Assembly (NCBI GenBank): GCA_902543405.1
Contig: CACBYC010000005.1
Span: forward strand, 1 to 64,000
Origin: an uncultured Pelagibacteraceae bacterium
GTDB lineage: Bacteria; Pseudomonadota; Alphaproteobacteria; Pelagibacterales; Pelagibacteraceae
Direction of reading: 5' to 3'
DNA length: 64,000 bases
Notes under the pieces: model-generated
What the model was told of the DNA's origin: nothing
What the model saw: only the letters and a program-made list of their open reading frames with translations
The model's database searches: none
In this document: piece by piece, positions 1 through 8,850 of the stretch
How positions within the stretch are numbered: position 1 is the stretch's first letter
Layout: the number at the start of each line of letters is the position of its first letter
Made by a program: the position numbers and the translations under genes

Positions 1-543
1 CCCTACAATAAATGCTAACCCAGCAGCAAAAAGACCTCCAACTATCCATGAGAATAAAACTGGTAACCCAAGTCCTCCAAGAAACCCAGTCTTTGCAGGA
101 TCAACAGCTTCTATTTGTTCAATTGCAGGTCCAGCGATTATTTTTATTAGGATTAATCCAACTATAATTATTCCAGCTATAAAATAATTTCTTTTTTTAG
201 ATTTTTGAATATTTTTTAAAATATACCTTGTAGAAAAAATCATTATTATAATTATTCCCAGGCAAGTCATCATATTTACTCCACCCACACTCCAGGCCTC
301 TGGAACAGGTGCTACAGATACTAATACTACTGCTAAACCTCCTAATGCCGTATAACCCATGATTCCAAAATTTATTAAACCAGCATAACCCCATTGAATA
401 TTTGCTCCCAAGGTCATTACTGCAGAAATCATACAATAATTAAAAATTGTTAGTGCAATAGACCAGGATTGAAAGATTCCAACTAAGATTATTAAAAGCA
501 TCATTATCGAATATGCTACAATTATATTTAAATAATTTCTCAT
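1..543 (-). CDS. livM: Branched-chain-type ABC transporter permease, LivM family (3' end outside window)
   Basis: Inner-membrane permease of a LivHMGF-type uptake system for branched-chain amino acids or related compounds. The reading frame opens at an ATG at 543-541 and stays open for 181 codons to the window edge, so the C-terminal part is missing. The protein begins MRNYLNIIVAYSIMMLLIIL and is strongly hydrophobic. It carries the LivM-type segment QWGYAGLINFGIMGY at about residues 50-64. The start overlaps the stop of the LivH gene as ATGA, which indicates translational coupling. The exact substrate cannot be read from the sequence. No signs of decay are visible. Confidence 0.85.
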   Translation of the reverse strand, partial: MRNYLNIIVAYSIMMLLIILVGIFQSWSIALTIFNYCMISAVMTLGANIQWGYAGLINFGIMGYTALGGLAVVLVSVAPVPEAWSVGGVNMMTCLGIIIIMIFSTRYILKNIQKSKKRNYFIAGIIIVGLILIKIIAGPAIEQIEAVDPAKTGFLGGLGLPVLFSWIVGGLFAAGLAFIVG

Positions 544-1550
544 ATACGTTTTCCTTCAAATATGCCTGACGGCCTAAATATTAAAACAATTACTAGTATC
601 GAAAATGAAATAGCAAATTTGTAATCGGTTGATAATAATTGCATCAATGAATTTGGTTCTAGTGACTCTGGCAAAATATAAACTAAAAATCTTTTATATG
701 CATAAGTCAAAAATATTTCAGCAAATGCTATAACATAACCTCCAAAGAACGCTCCATATGGATTTCCAATTCCACCAACTATCGCAGCAGCAAAAATCGG
801 TAGCATATTATTAAAATACACAAACGGTCTATAACTTTTGTCTAAACCATAAAGAATCCCACCAATTGTTGCTAATATTCCAGCAATGATCCAAGTAATT
901 AGAACTACTTTTTTTGGATCTATTCCAGAAAGAAGTGCTAAATCTTCATTATCTGAATAGGCCCTCATACTAGTTCCAGTCTTAGTTTTATTTAAAAACC
1001 AAAACATAATAGCAACAACAATAATAGTAACCACAATTGTTATCATTTGTGTAGATTTAATTGTCAAACCTTCTGCAAGACCTGTCATTTCTTTAAATTC
1101 AGTTGCTTTTAAAATGAATTTTTCACCATCTAAAAACCTTCGATCAGTTGGTCCAATTATAATCCTTATGACTGCTTGGGTCACAAACATTACCCCAACA
1201 CTAACCATAGCAAGCTGTACTGGTGGACTTTTTTTAATTCTGTAATATTTAAAAACTGTTTGATCAATTAAAAGCATGTATAAAATCATCATAAAAATTG
1301 CAAAAGGAATAGTGAGCAAAGCAGTGGGAAGAAAACCAAAGCTAATTCCGATTGATTGAAAGTAATAAGTCAAAAGCACAGCAAACATTGTACCAAATGA
1401 CATCATGTCTCCAGTTGCAAAGTTAGCAAATCTTAAAATACCGTATATTAAAGTTACAAAAATTGCTCCAAGAGCTAACTGAGAGCCATAAGTTAAGGCT
1501 GGAATAATTGTATAATTCAATAAAACTATTACTGCATTAATTAAATCCAT
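540..1550 (-). CDS. livH: Branched-chain-type ABC transporter permease, LivH family
   Basis: A 336-residue polytopic inner-membrane permease, partner of the LivM protein encoded just downstream. It has the LivH-like pattern LALGAIFVTLIYGILRFANF near the N-terminus and GALFGGYVIAFAE-like helices (AFFGGYVIAFAEIFLTYAYK) near the C-terminus. A loop of about 50 residues (roughly 125-165) separates the two halves. It lies 1 base from the upstream LivF gene and overlaps livM by 4 bases, so the four genes at 3036-1 look like one operon. Substrate class (amino acid, urea or amide) is inferred only from the family. The substrate-binding protein of this set is not within the window and may lie to the left. 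Confidence 0.88.
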   Translation of the reverse strand: MDLINAVIVLLNYTIIPALTYGSQLALGAIFVTLIYGILRFANFATGDMMSFGTMFAVLLTYYFQSIGISFGFLPTALLTIPFAIFMMILYMLLIDQTVFKYYRIKKSPPVQLAMVSVGVMFVTQAVIRIIIGPTDRRFLDGEKFILKATEFKEMTGLAEGLTIKSTQMITIVVTIIVVAIMFWFLNKTKTGTSMRAYSDNEDLALLSGIDPKKVVLITWIIAGILATIGGILYGLDKSYRPFVYFNNMLPIFAAAIVGGIGNPYGAFFGGYVIAFAEIFLTYAYKRFLVYILPESLEPNSLMQLLSTDYKFAISFSILVIVLIFRPSGIFEGKRI

Positions 1551-1551
1551 A

Positions 1552-2259
1552 CTAAGCTCCTAAGAAGGATCTCCTAACTTCTGGATCATTTAATAATTCC
1601 TTACCAGACCCCTCAAACTTATTTTCACCAGTAACAAGCACATATCCTCGATCAGAAATGCTTAAAGCCTGTTTAGCATTTTGCTCAACCATGATGATAG
1701 CTACTTTTGTATTTTTAACTCTAATAATGTGTTCAAATAATTCATCCATAACTATTGGGGAAACACCTGCTGTAGGCTCATCTAACATAAGAACAGATGG
1801 TTTTATCATTAGAGCGCGTCCCAAAGCTACTTGTTGTCTTTGCCCTCCTGATAATTGTCCTACAACTTGATCTTTTTTTTCTCTTAAAATTGGAAATAGA
1901 TCATATATTTCTTCGATAACGTTATTTACATTATCTGTTCTTAAAAAAGCACCAACTTCTAAATTTTCTTTTACAGTAAGTTCTGCAAAAACATTTCTAG
2001 TTTGTGGTACAAATGATATTCCCTTTTTTACTCTTTCTTGAGGAGATAGTTTAGAAATATCTTCTCCATCAATTGAAATATTACCAGATTTTAGATTTAA
2101 CAATCCTAGCATTGCTTTCATTGCTGTAGATTTTCCAGCTCCATTTGGTCCAAGAATAGCAACTATCTCTCCTCTATTAACATTGATAGTGCATGAGCTA
2201 ATAATATCAGGACCATCGCCGTATCCTCCTGTCATTTTATTTCCCTCAAAAAATGCCAT
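1552..2259 (-). CDS. livF: ABC transporter ATP-binding protein, LivF family
   Basis: Cytoplasmic ATPase subunit of the first Liv-type transporter, 235 residues, the usual LivF length. It shows Walker A GPNGAGKST near residue 37, the signature LSGGQRQQVALGRAL near 136, Walker B VLMLDEPTAGVSP near 156 and the H-loop region IIMVEQN (His replaced by Gln, as is normal for LivF-type subunits). It starts directly after the LivG stop (1 base apart) and precedes the LivH gene by 1 base, in the order livG-livF-livH-livM. Function as an ATPase is certain; the transported solute is not. Confidence 0.93.
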   Translation of the reverse strand: MAFFEGNKMTGGYGDGPDIISSCTINVNRGEIVAILGPNGAGKSTAMKAMLGLLNLKSGNISIDGEDISKLSPQERVKKGISFVPQTRNVFAELTVKENLEVGAFLRTDNVNNVIEEIYDLFPILREKKDQVVGQLSGGQRQQVALGRALMIKPSVLMLDEPTAGVSPIVMDELFEHIIRVKNTKVAIIMVEQNAKQALSISDRGYVLVTGENKFEGSGKELLNDPEVRRSFLGA

Positions 2260-3036
2260 TTACTTCTTTCTACCTAAATAACTATCTATAACTTTTTCGT
2301 TTTTCTTAACTTCATCTGAAGTTCCCTCAAAAAGAACAGATCCTTCTGACATTACAATAACTGGATCACACATTCTGCTTATAAAATCCATATCATGTTC
2401 AATCATACAAAAAGTATAGTTTTTTTCTTTATTAAGTCTTAAGATTGCTGTTCCTAATTCTTTTAATAATGTTCTATTAACCCCTGCCCCTACCTCATCC
2501 AATAATACAAGTTTTGCATCAACCATCATTGTTCTTCCAAGTTCTAGCAACTTTTTTTGCCCTCCGGATAAATTACCAGCACGTTCATTGGCAAGATGTT
2601 TAAGATTTAAAAACTCAGTTACTTCATACGCTTTTGCTCTAATTAAATCTTCTTCTTTTTTAATTAAATTTGGTTTTAAAAGGGCATTTATTAAAATTTC
2701 TCCTGTTTGATTGCCTGGTACCATCATTAAATTTTCAAGAACGGTCATATTCGAAAATTCGTGAGCTATTTGAAAAGTTCTTAGTAAACCTTTTGAGAAA
2801 AGTTCATGAGAGGGAACATTTGTTATATCTTCTTTATTAAATAATACCTTTCCGTCAGATGATTTGAGATTGCCTGCTATAAGATTAAATAAAGTAGTTT
2901 TGCCTGATCCATTTGGACCAATTATTCCTGTAATTGAACCCTCTTTTATTTTTAATGAGCAATTTGATACAGCTGCCAAACCACCAAAATATTTTGATAA
3001 GTTGTCAATTTGCAGAATGTTTGATGATTGCTGCAT
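2260..3036 (-). CDS. livG: ABC transporter ATP-binding protein, LivG family
   Basis: Second ATPase subunit of the first Liv-type transporter, 258 residues. Walker A GPNGSGKTT is near residue 40, the signature LSGGQKKLLELGRTMM near 157, Walker B LVLLDEVGAGVN near 177, and the H-loop CMIEHDMDFI near 210, all as in LivG. The Walker B continues DEVGAG where DEPTAG is common, a mild variation. It follows the ProC-like gene after 6 bases and abuts livF. The complete core set G-F-H-M is therefore present, without an adjacent binding protein inside the window. Confidence 0.93.
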   Translation of the reverse strand: MQQSSNILQIDNLSKYFGGLAAVSNCSLKIKEGSITGIIGPNGSGKTTLFNLIAGNLKSSDGKVLFNKEDITNVPSHELFSKGLLRTFQIAHEFSNMTVLENLMMVPGNQTGEILINALLKPNLIKKEEDLIRAKAYEVTEFLNLKHLANERAGNLSGGQKKLLELGRTMMVDAKLVLLDEVGAGVNRTLLKELGTAILRLNKEKNYTFCMIEHDMDFISRMCDPVIVMSEGSVLFEGTSDEVKKNEKVIDSYLGRKK

Positions 3037-3042
3037 GTAAAA

Positions 3043-3813
3043 TTATACTTTATTTAATCTTTTAAGAATACTATTTAGGGTTTTGTTAGTGGCTTTATAG
3101 AAACCAGCTTTTTTTAATTCATTTACACCTTGCTCATTTAATCCTTTTGGTGTTTGGGAGTCTTTGACAAGTATTTTTAAATCTCTATTTGAATTAATTA
3201 CAGCATCTTCTGAAAGTGCTAAAAAAAGAGATGTTATATATCTCTGAGATTGGTCTTTTTGAATTCCCCTTTTATTTAACCATTCAGACATTGTTCTTAA
3301 TAATTCATAAAAAGGTGCCATCATTCCAGATGTTGACCAAAAATTTTTAGATAATTTTTCGTTTTTAATTTCAACAACTGTTCCAAGATGTTTAAAAAAG
3401 TTTTTAACTTTCTTGTTTGGTGGAAAAATAGGAATTGGTCCTTTTTTAAAAGAAATAGGTGGTAAAGGAATTACTCTCGAAATATTTGCTTTTACTTTGA
3501 CTGCCTTCTTAATGTTTTGAAGATTCATTGTTGATATGAAACTTACAATTACCTGACTTTTTTTAAATTTTAGCTTATGTATAATTTGATTAGCCACAGT
3601 AGGTGTTACAGCTAGAAAAATCCAGTTACAATCATTAACAATATCTTGATTATTTTTTGCAATATAAATTTTTTTAAAACTTTTTTTAAGTTGTTTTGAA
3701 ATTTTTTTATTTCTTTCAGATAATATAATTTTGGTATATTTAATTTTAGACTTGCATATACCCGTCACCACTGCTGATGTAATTTTACCGGTTCCTATAA
3801 ATCCAAGTTTCAT
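3043..3813 (-). CDS. Pyrroline-5-carboxylate reductase-like protein (ProC family, divergent)
   Basis: A 256-residue NAD(P)-dependent enzyme of the ProC fold. The N-terminus MKLGFIGTGKITSAVVTGI is the Rossmann nucleotide-binding segment (GxGxxxxA-like), followed by a NWIFLAVTP motif near residue 64. The C-terminal helical dimerisation half ends with SQTPKGLNEQGVNELKKAGF, equivalent to the TPGGTT region of true ProC but altered. Housekeeping ProC makes proline from pyrroline-5-carboxylate. Because this copy is divergent and lies among transport and CsiD genes, it may act on another cyclic imine or imino acid; that is inference. It sits 17 bases from the csiD gene and 6 from livG, so it is probably co-transcribed. 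Confidence 0.75.
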   Translation of the reverse strand: MKLGFIGTGKITSAVVTGICKSKIKYTKIILSERNKKISKQLKKSFKKIYIAKNNQDIVNDCNWIFLAVTPTVANQIIHKLKFKKSQVIVSFISTMNLQNIKKAVKVKANISRVIPLPPISFKKGPIPIFPPNKKVKNFFKHLGTVVEIKNEKLSKNFWSTSGMMAPFYELLRTMSEWLNKRGIQKDQSQRYITSLFLALSEDAVINSNRDLKILVKDSQTPKGLNEQGVNELKKAGFYKATNKTLNSILKRLNKV

Positions 3814-3830
3814 AAGTGTATTTTCTACAC

Positions 3831-4751
3831 TTAATTGTTAAAAAAGGAACCTCTTATTCTTAGTAATTCTCTTGATAAATTTTTATTTTCTTTAAAAGGT
3901 TTTCGACCATGAAGCCAAAAATAATTATTCGCCACAACAGCACTTCCAACTGGCAAAGATGTTATTATCTTATTTTTACTTCCCTCAAGAGCATCAGATA
4001 GTCTTTGTAAAAACAATCCTTGATCCATATTTTTTGGTTCAGGAAATTGATCGATGTAAGAAATAATGGGTTTTCCATCACTATCTTTAGAAAACACAGG
4101 GTGTTCAACTTTATAATCAATATTTTTACTTTTTGGAGATCCCCAAATAAATTTTTGCTGTCCAATTTTATCATCTGAGAGATCAGACAAATGTTCCCAA
4201 TCATCAAGATGTAGTAAGGCGGTCTCTCCACCAATCACATTCTCCTCCTCAAGCTTTGACATTAATATCCAATCAGTTATTTCTCGTACATATGTTCCAT
4301 CAGTATGTAAATCCATATTTATATATGCCTTACGAAGATATGAGTCACTATTATCTTCATGTTTAACGTGAAATCTTGCATAGTATTTTCCAGCCATTGA
4401 GTCGTGATTTGGATTTCCAATTAAGTGAGTTATTGCAGTTGATAGTTTAACTAAAAATGATTGATCTATTTTAGAAGACTTATTTTTTGGACCAATTATA
4501 AAACAACCAGTATCTCTATCTTTAATAATTTCGTTTAAAAAATTACTTAATTTATTAGATGCAGTTTCATCTAAACTTTTTGCAATAGTGAACCGTGTAA
4601 ATGGTTTATATTCTAATGCTGTAATATTAAATTTTTTAAATGGAAACACTAATCGATCAATAATTTGATCCTCAATTTTAATATTTATTATTCTCTTAGA
4701 TTTTTCATGAAAGGAAATATCAAATCCATCTAATTTAAGAAGATTCTTCAC
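3831..4751 (-). CDS. csiD (glaH): Glutarate 2-hydroxylase, CsiD/GlaH family Fe(II)/2-oxoglutarate dioxygenase
   Basis: Cytoplasmic non-haem iron oxygenase that hydroxylates glutarate to L-2-hydroxyglutarate with 2-oxoglutarate and O2, a step of lysine and 5-aminovalerate breakdown in the characterised family members. The 306-residue protein closely matches the CsiD pattern: YYARFHVKHEDNSDSYLRKA around 123-142, the iron ligands H149-T-D151 in DLHTDGTYV, LLHLDDWEHL near 180, YIDQFPEP near 232, and the distal ligand H281 in FWLHGR. The start is GTG at 4751. No lhgO (2-hydroxyglutarate oxidase) or gabD/gabT neighbour is seen here, unlike the E. coli operon. It is in the same strand run as two Liv-type transporters, so the imported solute could feed it. 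Confidence 0.88.
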   Translation of the reverse strand: MKNLLKLDGFDISFHEKSKRIINIKIEDQIIDRLVFPFKKFNITALEYKPFTRFTIAKSLDETASNKLSNFLNEIIKDRDTGCFIIGPKNKSSKIDQSFLVKLSTAITHLIGNPNHDSMAGKYYARFHVKHEDNSDSYLRKAYINMDLHTDGTYVREITDWILMSKLEEENVIGGETALLHLDDWEHLSDLSDDKIGQQKFIWGSPKSKNIDYKVEHPVFSKDSDGKPIISYIDQFPEPKNMDQGLFLQRLSDALEGSKNKIITSLPVGSAVVANNYFWLHGRKPFKENKNLSRELLRIRGSFFNN

Positions 4752-4755
4752 GAAT

Positions 4756-5262
4756 TTATTTATTACAAATACCTATAGACTCTGGTCCACAAATTTCTCC
4801 CATTGTCCAAGTAGCTCCAATTAAATTCGCACCATCGAAATTTGCATTTAAAATATTTGATGACGTAAAGTTTGCCTCCATTAGATTGGAATTCTGAAAA
4901 TTTGCATCTATGAGGCTAGAACCTGTAAAATCAACTCTTGTTAAGTTAGCACTTGTAAAATTTGATTGCTCAAAATTTCCACCACCTAAATTTGACTCAT
5001 ATAAATTAGCTCTTATAAAAGATGACTCTGAAAAAGTTCCAAATGTTAAATCTGAATTCATCATTATACTTTTATCAAAATTTACTTGGATAAAACTAGC
5101 AAATGAGAGATTAGAGTTAGGAAGAAAGGTTCCTTGTAAATCCTGACCATCTGAAAATTTACATTTAGAATAGTCTACTCCATCAGCTATTGGATCATCA
5201 CATCCAGCATTTGCATTACTAGAAAGTATTAGAAAAAATATAATAAAAAAAAGTTTTTTCAT
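4756..5262 (-). CDS. Exported pentapeptide-repeat protein
   Basis: A 168-residue protein with a Sec signal peptide (MKKLFFIIFFLILSSNANA) and cleavage expected after ANA near residue 19. The mature part contains about a dozen A(N/D)(L/F)xx-type pentapeptides (for example FIRANLYESNLGGGNFEQSN), which fold as a right-handed quadrilateral beta helix. Four cysteines (CDDPIADGVDYSKCKF near the start, CGPESIGICNK at the end) could cap the solenoid as disulfides in the periplasm. Its function is unknown. It overlaps the azlD-like stop by 4 bases and is 4 bases from csiD, so it belongs to the same transcript. Confidence 0.8.
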   Translation of the reverse strand: MKKLFFIIFFLILSSNANAGCDDPIADGVDYSKCKFSDGQDLQGTFLPNSNLSFASFIQVNFDKSIMMNSDLTFGTFSESSFIRANLYESNLGGGNFEQSNFTSANLTRVDFTGSSLIDANFQNSNLMEANFTSSNILNANFDGANLIGATWTMGEICGPESIGICNK

Positions 5263-5585
5263 ACAGCAAAACTATTTAATGTAGCCAAAATTATAGCAGA
5301 TAATATGGTCGGATAAACTAAATTTCTTTTAGTGACATAAAAAATTAATATTGATAATAAAATGACAATTATCCTTAAAATATAATGTACATCTGAAAGA
5401 TCTCCAGATGGGAAAATTAACATTCTTGAGATTAAAGCTGCAAGAGTTGAATATGCTACACAATTAAACCATTTATAAATTTTAGATGTCTCTCCTATCT
5501 TTTCTGAAGTTAAAGCACCAAGAAATCTTGAAATATAAGTTGCAAGAGAAGTTACTAAAATTGCTAAAACAATATTAGCTGTCAT
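5259..5585 (-). CDS. azlD: AzlD family membrane protein (branched-chain amino acid exporter subunit)
   Basis: Small 108-residue integral membrane protein with about four hydrophobic helices. The N-terminus MTANIVLAILVTSLATYISRFLGAL matches the AzlD pattern (TYxxRxxG). AzlD partners AzlC in export of branched-chain amino acids or related compounds in characterised bacteria. Its start overlaps the end of the azlC-like gene by 11 bases and its stop overlaps the pentapeptide gene by 4. The presence of an exporter between two import systems is noteworthy. The substrate is inferred from the family only. Confidence 0.75.
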   Translation of the reverse strand: MTANIVLAILVTSLATYISRFLGALTSEKIGETSKIYKWFNCVAYSTLAALISRMLIFPSGDLSDVHYILRIIVILLSILIFYVTKRNLVYPTILSAIILATLNSFAV

Positions 5586-6279
5586 AAACCTCTCCTATAA
5601 AGTAAGCAATTGAACCAGCTACCAACCCACCAAGTAAAACACTCCATTCTGGTGAAAAAAAATAAAAAATTGGACCTAAAAAAGCGCCCAGAATAATTGC
5701 AGAGGAAAGTTGTATAGTTTTCATAACTCCTATCATTGCACACATAAAATAAATTGGATTTACTATAGCAAGTCCAATTATCATATCTTTGCTTAAAAAA
5801 TCGGCAGCATAAAATCCTAATACTGTTGAAAAAATGGCAATTAGCCAAGTAGCTGTTCCTATACCAATCCAAAAATCTATTCTATATTTCCTATCAATTT
5901 CCTCATAATTACTTTTTAAAATCAACCACGACGAAACAGCTACAAAGTGACAAGATATATAATATTTCCATCTAGGTTGACTATTATGTTTAAGTAATGG
6001 CATAATTGAAACGGTCATTGGAAATAGTCTAGAATTTACCAACCATACTGCTAAAAAAATATTTACAAGTGAAGCGCCAATAAGCATTGACTCTGCCATA
6101 ACTAATGATCCTGGAAGAGCATAAGTTAAAAATGTTGAGAAAATACTTTCTTGTATATTAAACCCTAAATTTTTTAATAAGGCACCTATAGCAATGAAAC
6201 TAGCTCCTAATGCGATTGCTGGACTATCAAATTTTTTTGAGCAGACTATTCCTTTGATAAAATATTTTAGGTTTATCAT
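5575..6279 (-). CDS. azlC: AzlC family membrane protein (branched-chain amino acid exporter)
   Basis: A 234-residue polytopic membrane protein of the AzlC family. It shows the family pattern GIVCSKKFDSPAIALGASFI at the N-terminus, a LPGSLVMAE segment near residue 55, and VNSRLFPMTVSIMPLLK near 80 (AzlC proteins usually have N.R...M...L.P). The family forms the large subunit of AzlCD exporters. It overlaps the downstream azlD-like gene by 11 bases and touches the upstream LivF gene by 1 base, so all are probably one transcript. Confidence 0.8.
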   Translation of the reverse strand: MINLKYFIKGIVCSKKFDSPAIALGASFIAIGALLKNLGFNIQESIFSTFLTYALPGSLVMAESMLIGASLVNIFLAVWLVNSRLFPMTVSIMPLLKHNSQPRWKYYISCHFVAVSSWLILKSNYEEIDRKYRIDFWIGIGTATWLIAIFSTVLGFYAADFLSKDMIIGLAIVNPIYFMCAMIGVMKTIQLSSAIILGAFLGPIFYFFSPEWSVLLGGLVAGSIAYFIGEVYDS

Positions 6280-7064
6280 TAACCGCCTAAGAATAGACGG
6301 CCGACATCTGGATTATTTAAAAGATCATCTCCTTTACCTGCAATAGCTGTTTCTCCTGAAACTAAAACATAGCCAATATCAGCAAACTCTAAACCTTTTT
6401 TGGCATTCTGCTCAACTAATATAATTGTTTTTTTTTCATTTTTTTGAAGATCGTCTAAAATCTCAAAAACCATTTGAATATATCTAGGCTCAAGCCCGAT
6501 TGATGGTTCATCAACAAGTAAAATAGAAGGTTTCATTACTAGGGCTCGAGAAATTTCTAAAAGTCTTCTTTCTCCACCCGATAATACTTTTGCAGGTTGA
6601 TTTCTTCTGTTTCTTAATCTTTCATATTTTTGAAGAACTCTCTCTGCTTCTTCAAAAGATTCTTCTGTTTTATCTTTAATGTATCCACCCATTAAAAGAT
6701 TTTCCTCTACAGTCATATCTGGAAAAACCGAATTATCTTGTAGAATATACGCTATGCCCTCAGATTTTAGTTTTTCTGCAGGACTGAGGTTAGTTATTTC
6801 TTTTCCATCAATTTCTATTTTTCCTGAAAAGATATTTGTAAAACCATATATTGAATGAAGTATAGTTGATTTTCCTGCACCATTTGGACCAATCAAACAA
6901 AGAGATTGTGCTTTACTTACAAATAAATCAAAATTGTGTAGTATTTCCATCTTACCATAACCAGCTGATAAACCTTTGATAGTTAGGTGAACATTTTCAG
7001 ATGATAGTTTTTTTAAATCCTCTGCTACAGGAGCTTTACCAAGAACTTCGTATTGATTTGCCAT
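6279..7064 (-). CDS. livF: ABC transporter ATP-binding protein, LivF family (second system)
   Basis: ATPase subunit of the second Liv-type importer, 261 residues. It is about 25 residues longer than the first LivF because of an N-terminal extension (MANQYEVLGKAPVAEDLKKL). Walker A GPNGAGKST is near residue 59, the signature LSGGERRLLEISRALVM near 161, Walker B ILLVDEPSIGLEP near 180, and the H-loop position is IILVEQN. It overlaps the LivG stop by 1 base. The set livK-H-M-G-F here is complete, unlike the set at 3036-1. Confidence 0.93.
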   Translation of the reverse strand: MANQYEVLGKAPVAEDLKKLSSENVHLTIKGLSAGYGKMEILHNFDLFVSKAQSLCLIGPNGAGKSTILHSIYGFTNIFSGKIEIDGKEITNLSPAEKLKSEGIAYILQDNSVFPDMTVEENLLMGGYIKDKTEESFEEAERVLQKYERLRNRRNQPAKVLSGGERRLLEISRALVMKPSILLVDEPSIGLEPRYIQMVFEILDDLQKNEKKTIILVEQNAKKGLEFADIGYVLVSGETAIAGKGDDLLNNPDVGRLFLGG

Positions 7065-7804
7065 TATTGAGCTCCTAAATAAGCGTCAATCACACGCTTA
7101 TCATTTTTAATTTCATTAGGTGTTCCATTTGCAAGCATTTTTCCATGCGCAAGACAAAAGATACTTTCAGCTAATTGCATTATTACTCTCATATTATGTT
7201 CAATAACAAGTAGAGTAATTCCAAAATCTTGATTTACTTTTATCAATCTATCAATAATTCCATTTATTAATGTAGGATTGATACCTGCAGTTGGCTCGTC
7301 CAGTAATAACATCTCAGGCTCATTCATTAATGCCATTGCTAATTCTAATAATTTCTGCTGACCAAATGATAAATCTCCAGCTCTTAATTTTCTTTTTTGG
7401 TATAATCCAACAAAATTTAATAAATTTTCAGCTTTTTCTGTAAGGTTTTGTGGTATCTGGGAAAATATAGAAACTAAACTTTCATCGCTTGCTTTGTGAC
7501 TTATAAGCATATTATCTACGCAATTCAATTTTCCATAAATTCTTGTTTGCTGGAAAGTTCTAAGCAAACCAAGTTTAGCTATTACTGGAACTGGTAATTC
7601 AGATACTTCTTTACCATTAAATTTAATTGATCCTTGGTCAATAGGATACGTTCCAACTATAGAATTAAACAATGTAGTTTTTCCAGATCCATTTGGCCCA
7701 ATTAAACCTACGATTTTTCCTTTTTCAACTGACATAGATATATCAACATTGGCTTTAACCCCACCAAATGACTTACTGACATTGCTTACCTCTAAAATAC
7801 TCAT
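7064..7804 (-). CDS. livG: ABC transporter ATP-binding protein, LivG family (second system)
   Basis: ATPase subunit of the second Liv-type importer, 246 residues. Walker A GPNGSGKTT is near residue 36, the signature LSFGQQKLLELAMALM near 144 (LSFGQ, a common LivG variant), Walker B MLLLDEPTAGINP near 162 and the H-loop LLVIEHNM near 196. The ATG start overlaps the LivM stop by 4 bases (ATGA). Together with LivF it powers the LivHM permease pair. Confidence 0.93.
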   Translation of the reverse strand: MSILEVSNVSKSFGGVKANVDISMSVEKGKIVGLIGPNGSGKTTLFNSIVGTYPIDQGSIKFNGKEVSELPVPVIAKLGLLRTFQQTRIYGKLNCVDNMLISHKASDESLVSIFSQIPQNLTEKAENLLNFVGLYQKRKLRAGDLSFGQQKLLELAMALMNEPEMLLLDEPTAGINPTLINGIIDRLIKVNQDFGITLLVIEHNMRVIMQLAESIFCLAHGKMLANGTPNEIKNDKRVIDAYLGAQ

Positions 7805-8850
7805 TTAAGTGTAACCTGTGCTTTCCGATCTGCTTCATCTACAACTTCACCAAATCGCTCTGGGTATTTTTCTCTCAACCAACCCATAATCCCCTCTGGG
7901 AAATAAATTACAATTACAACAATCAAAACTCCAAGAGCAACATATTGCCAACCTAAGAAAAAAGTCCAGAAACCTTCTTTAAATATATGAAACAATGTTG
8001 CTCCAATTACTGGTCCCCACAAGGTTCCTTTTCCTCCTAATATAGCCATCAAGACCATGAATACTCCCATTTCTCTTCCATCAAACGCTACATCGGTTGA
8101 GTCTATATATCCAACTAGTCCGCCCATGATACCTCCGGCCAATCCACAGAAAAATGCAGAGATCATCCAACCAATAATTTTATATTTCATTGTTTGAATA
8201 CCCATCGCTTCAGCCTTATCTTCGTTATCTCTAATTGCATTAAGAACAAGTTTAAATCTTGTTGAGTAAATTGCTTTAACTGCAAGAAATGTGAATACCA
8301 AAACTATAAAACTGCAAAAGTAGAAAAACTCTCCTCTTGCCTCTAACCTATCAACATTTGGAAATGGAGGGGTTGTAAATCCTTGTCCTGCTCCAATGAT
8401 TTCTATTCCACCAGAAATTTCTCCAGCCGCAACCCCTAAACCTAATGTGCAAATTGCAAAGTAATGTCCTCTTAAACCTAAAATTGAATAACCAATTAAA
8501 CCTGCAATAATTGCTGGAACTACTGCAGCAACTGCCAAACCAACTGCAAACCCTTGAAAAAATTGAGCAGGGGTATGAACAAAAGTTTTTTCTCCACCAC
8601 CCTCAGTCCACTCTCCTAAAGGAAAAAACATTCCTACTTGAACTGAGGCACATAAATACATTCCCAGTCCATAAAATAAAATATTTCCAAAAGTATTATA
8701 ACCCATTTCACCACCTTGGACATTCCAAGTGATAGCCAGAATTATTAATATACATAGAATTGATAATTGAACTTTAAAAGCTGGAAAAATAAACGGTGCA
8801 GCAAGCCCAAAGATTAAGATAGCTCCATATAAAATAATATTTTTGTTCAT
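7801..8850 (-). CDS. livM: Branched-chain-type ABC transporter permease, LivM family (second system)
   Basis: A 349-residue polytopic permease. The segment WNVQGGEMGYNTFGNILFYGLGMYL near residues 42-66 matches the LivM motif in which QxGxxSFGxxxFxGxGAY is usual. GLRGHYFAICTLGLG (near 130) and NAIRDNEDKAEAMGI (near 206) are conserved EAA-like and cytoplasmic loop regions. A hydrophilic insertion near residues 78-92 is likely periplasmic. It overlaps LivH by 1 base and LivG by 4. Substrate unknown; the protein is inner-membrane. Confidence 0.92.
   Translation of the reverse strand: MNKNIILYGAILIFGLAAPFIFPAFKVQLSILCILIILAITWNVQGGEMGYNTFGNILFYGLGMYLCASVQVGMFFPLGEWTEGGGEKTFVHTPAQFFQGFAVGLAVAAVVPAIIAGLIGYSILGLRGHYFAICTLGLGVAAGEISGGIEIIGAGQGFTTPPFPNVDRLEARGEFFYFCSFIVLVFTFLAVKAIYSTRFKLVLNAIRDNEDKAEAMGIQTMKYKIIGWMISAFFCGLAGGIMGGLVGYIDSTDVAFDGREMGVFMVLMAILGGKGTLWGPVIGATLFHIFKEGFWTFFLGWQYVALGVLIVVIVIYFPEGIMGWLREKYPERFGEVVDEADRKAQVTLK

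Noticed and set aside
197-436. Minus-strand 79-codon frame inside the truncated livM
   Set aside because: It overlaps the livM frame, which gives a clear LivM protein (QWGYAGLINFG motif) from 543 to the window edge.
3831-4751. TauD or gamma-butyrobetaine hydroxylase
   Set aside because: The segments YYARFHVKHEDNSDSYLRKA and LLHLDDWEHL are specific to the CsiD/GlaH family.
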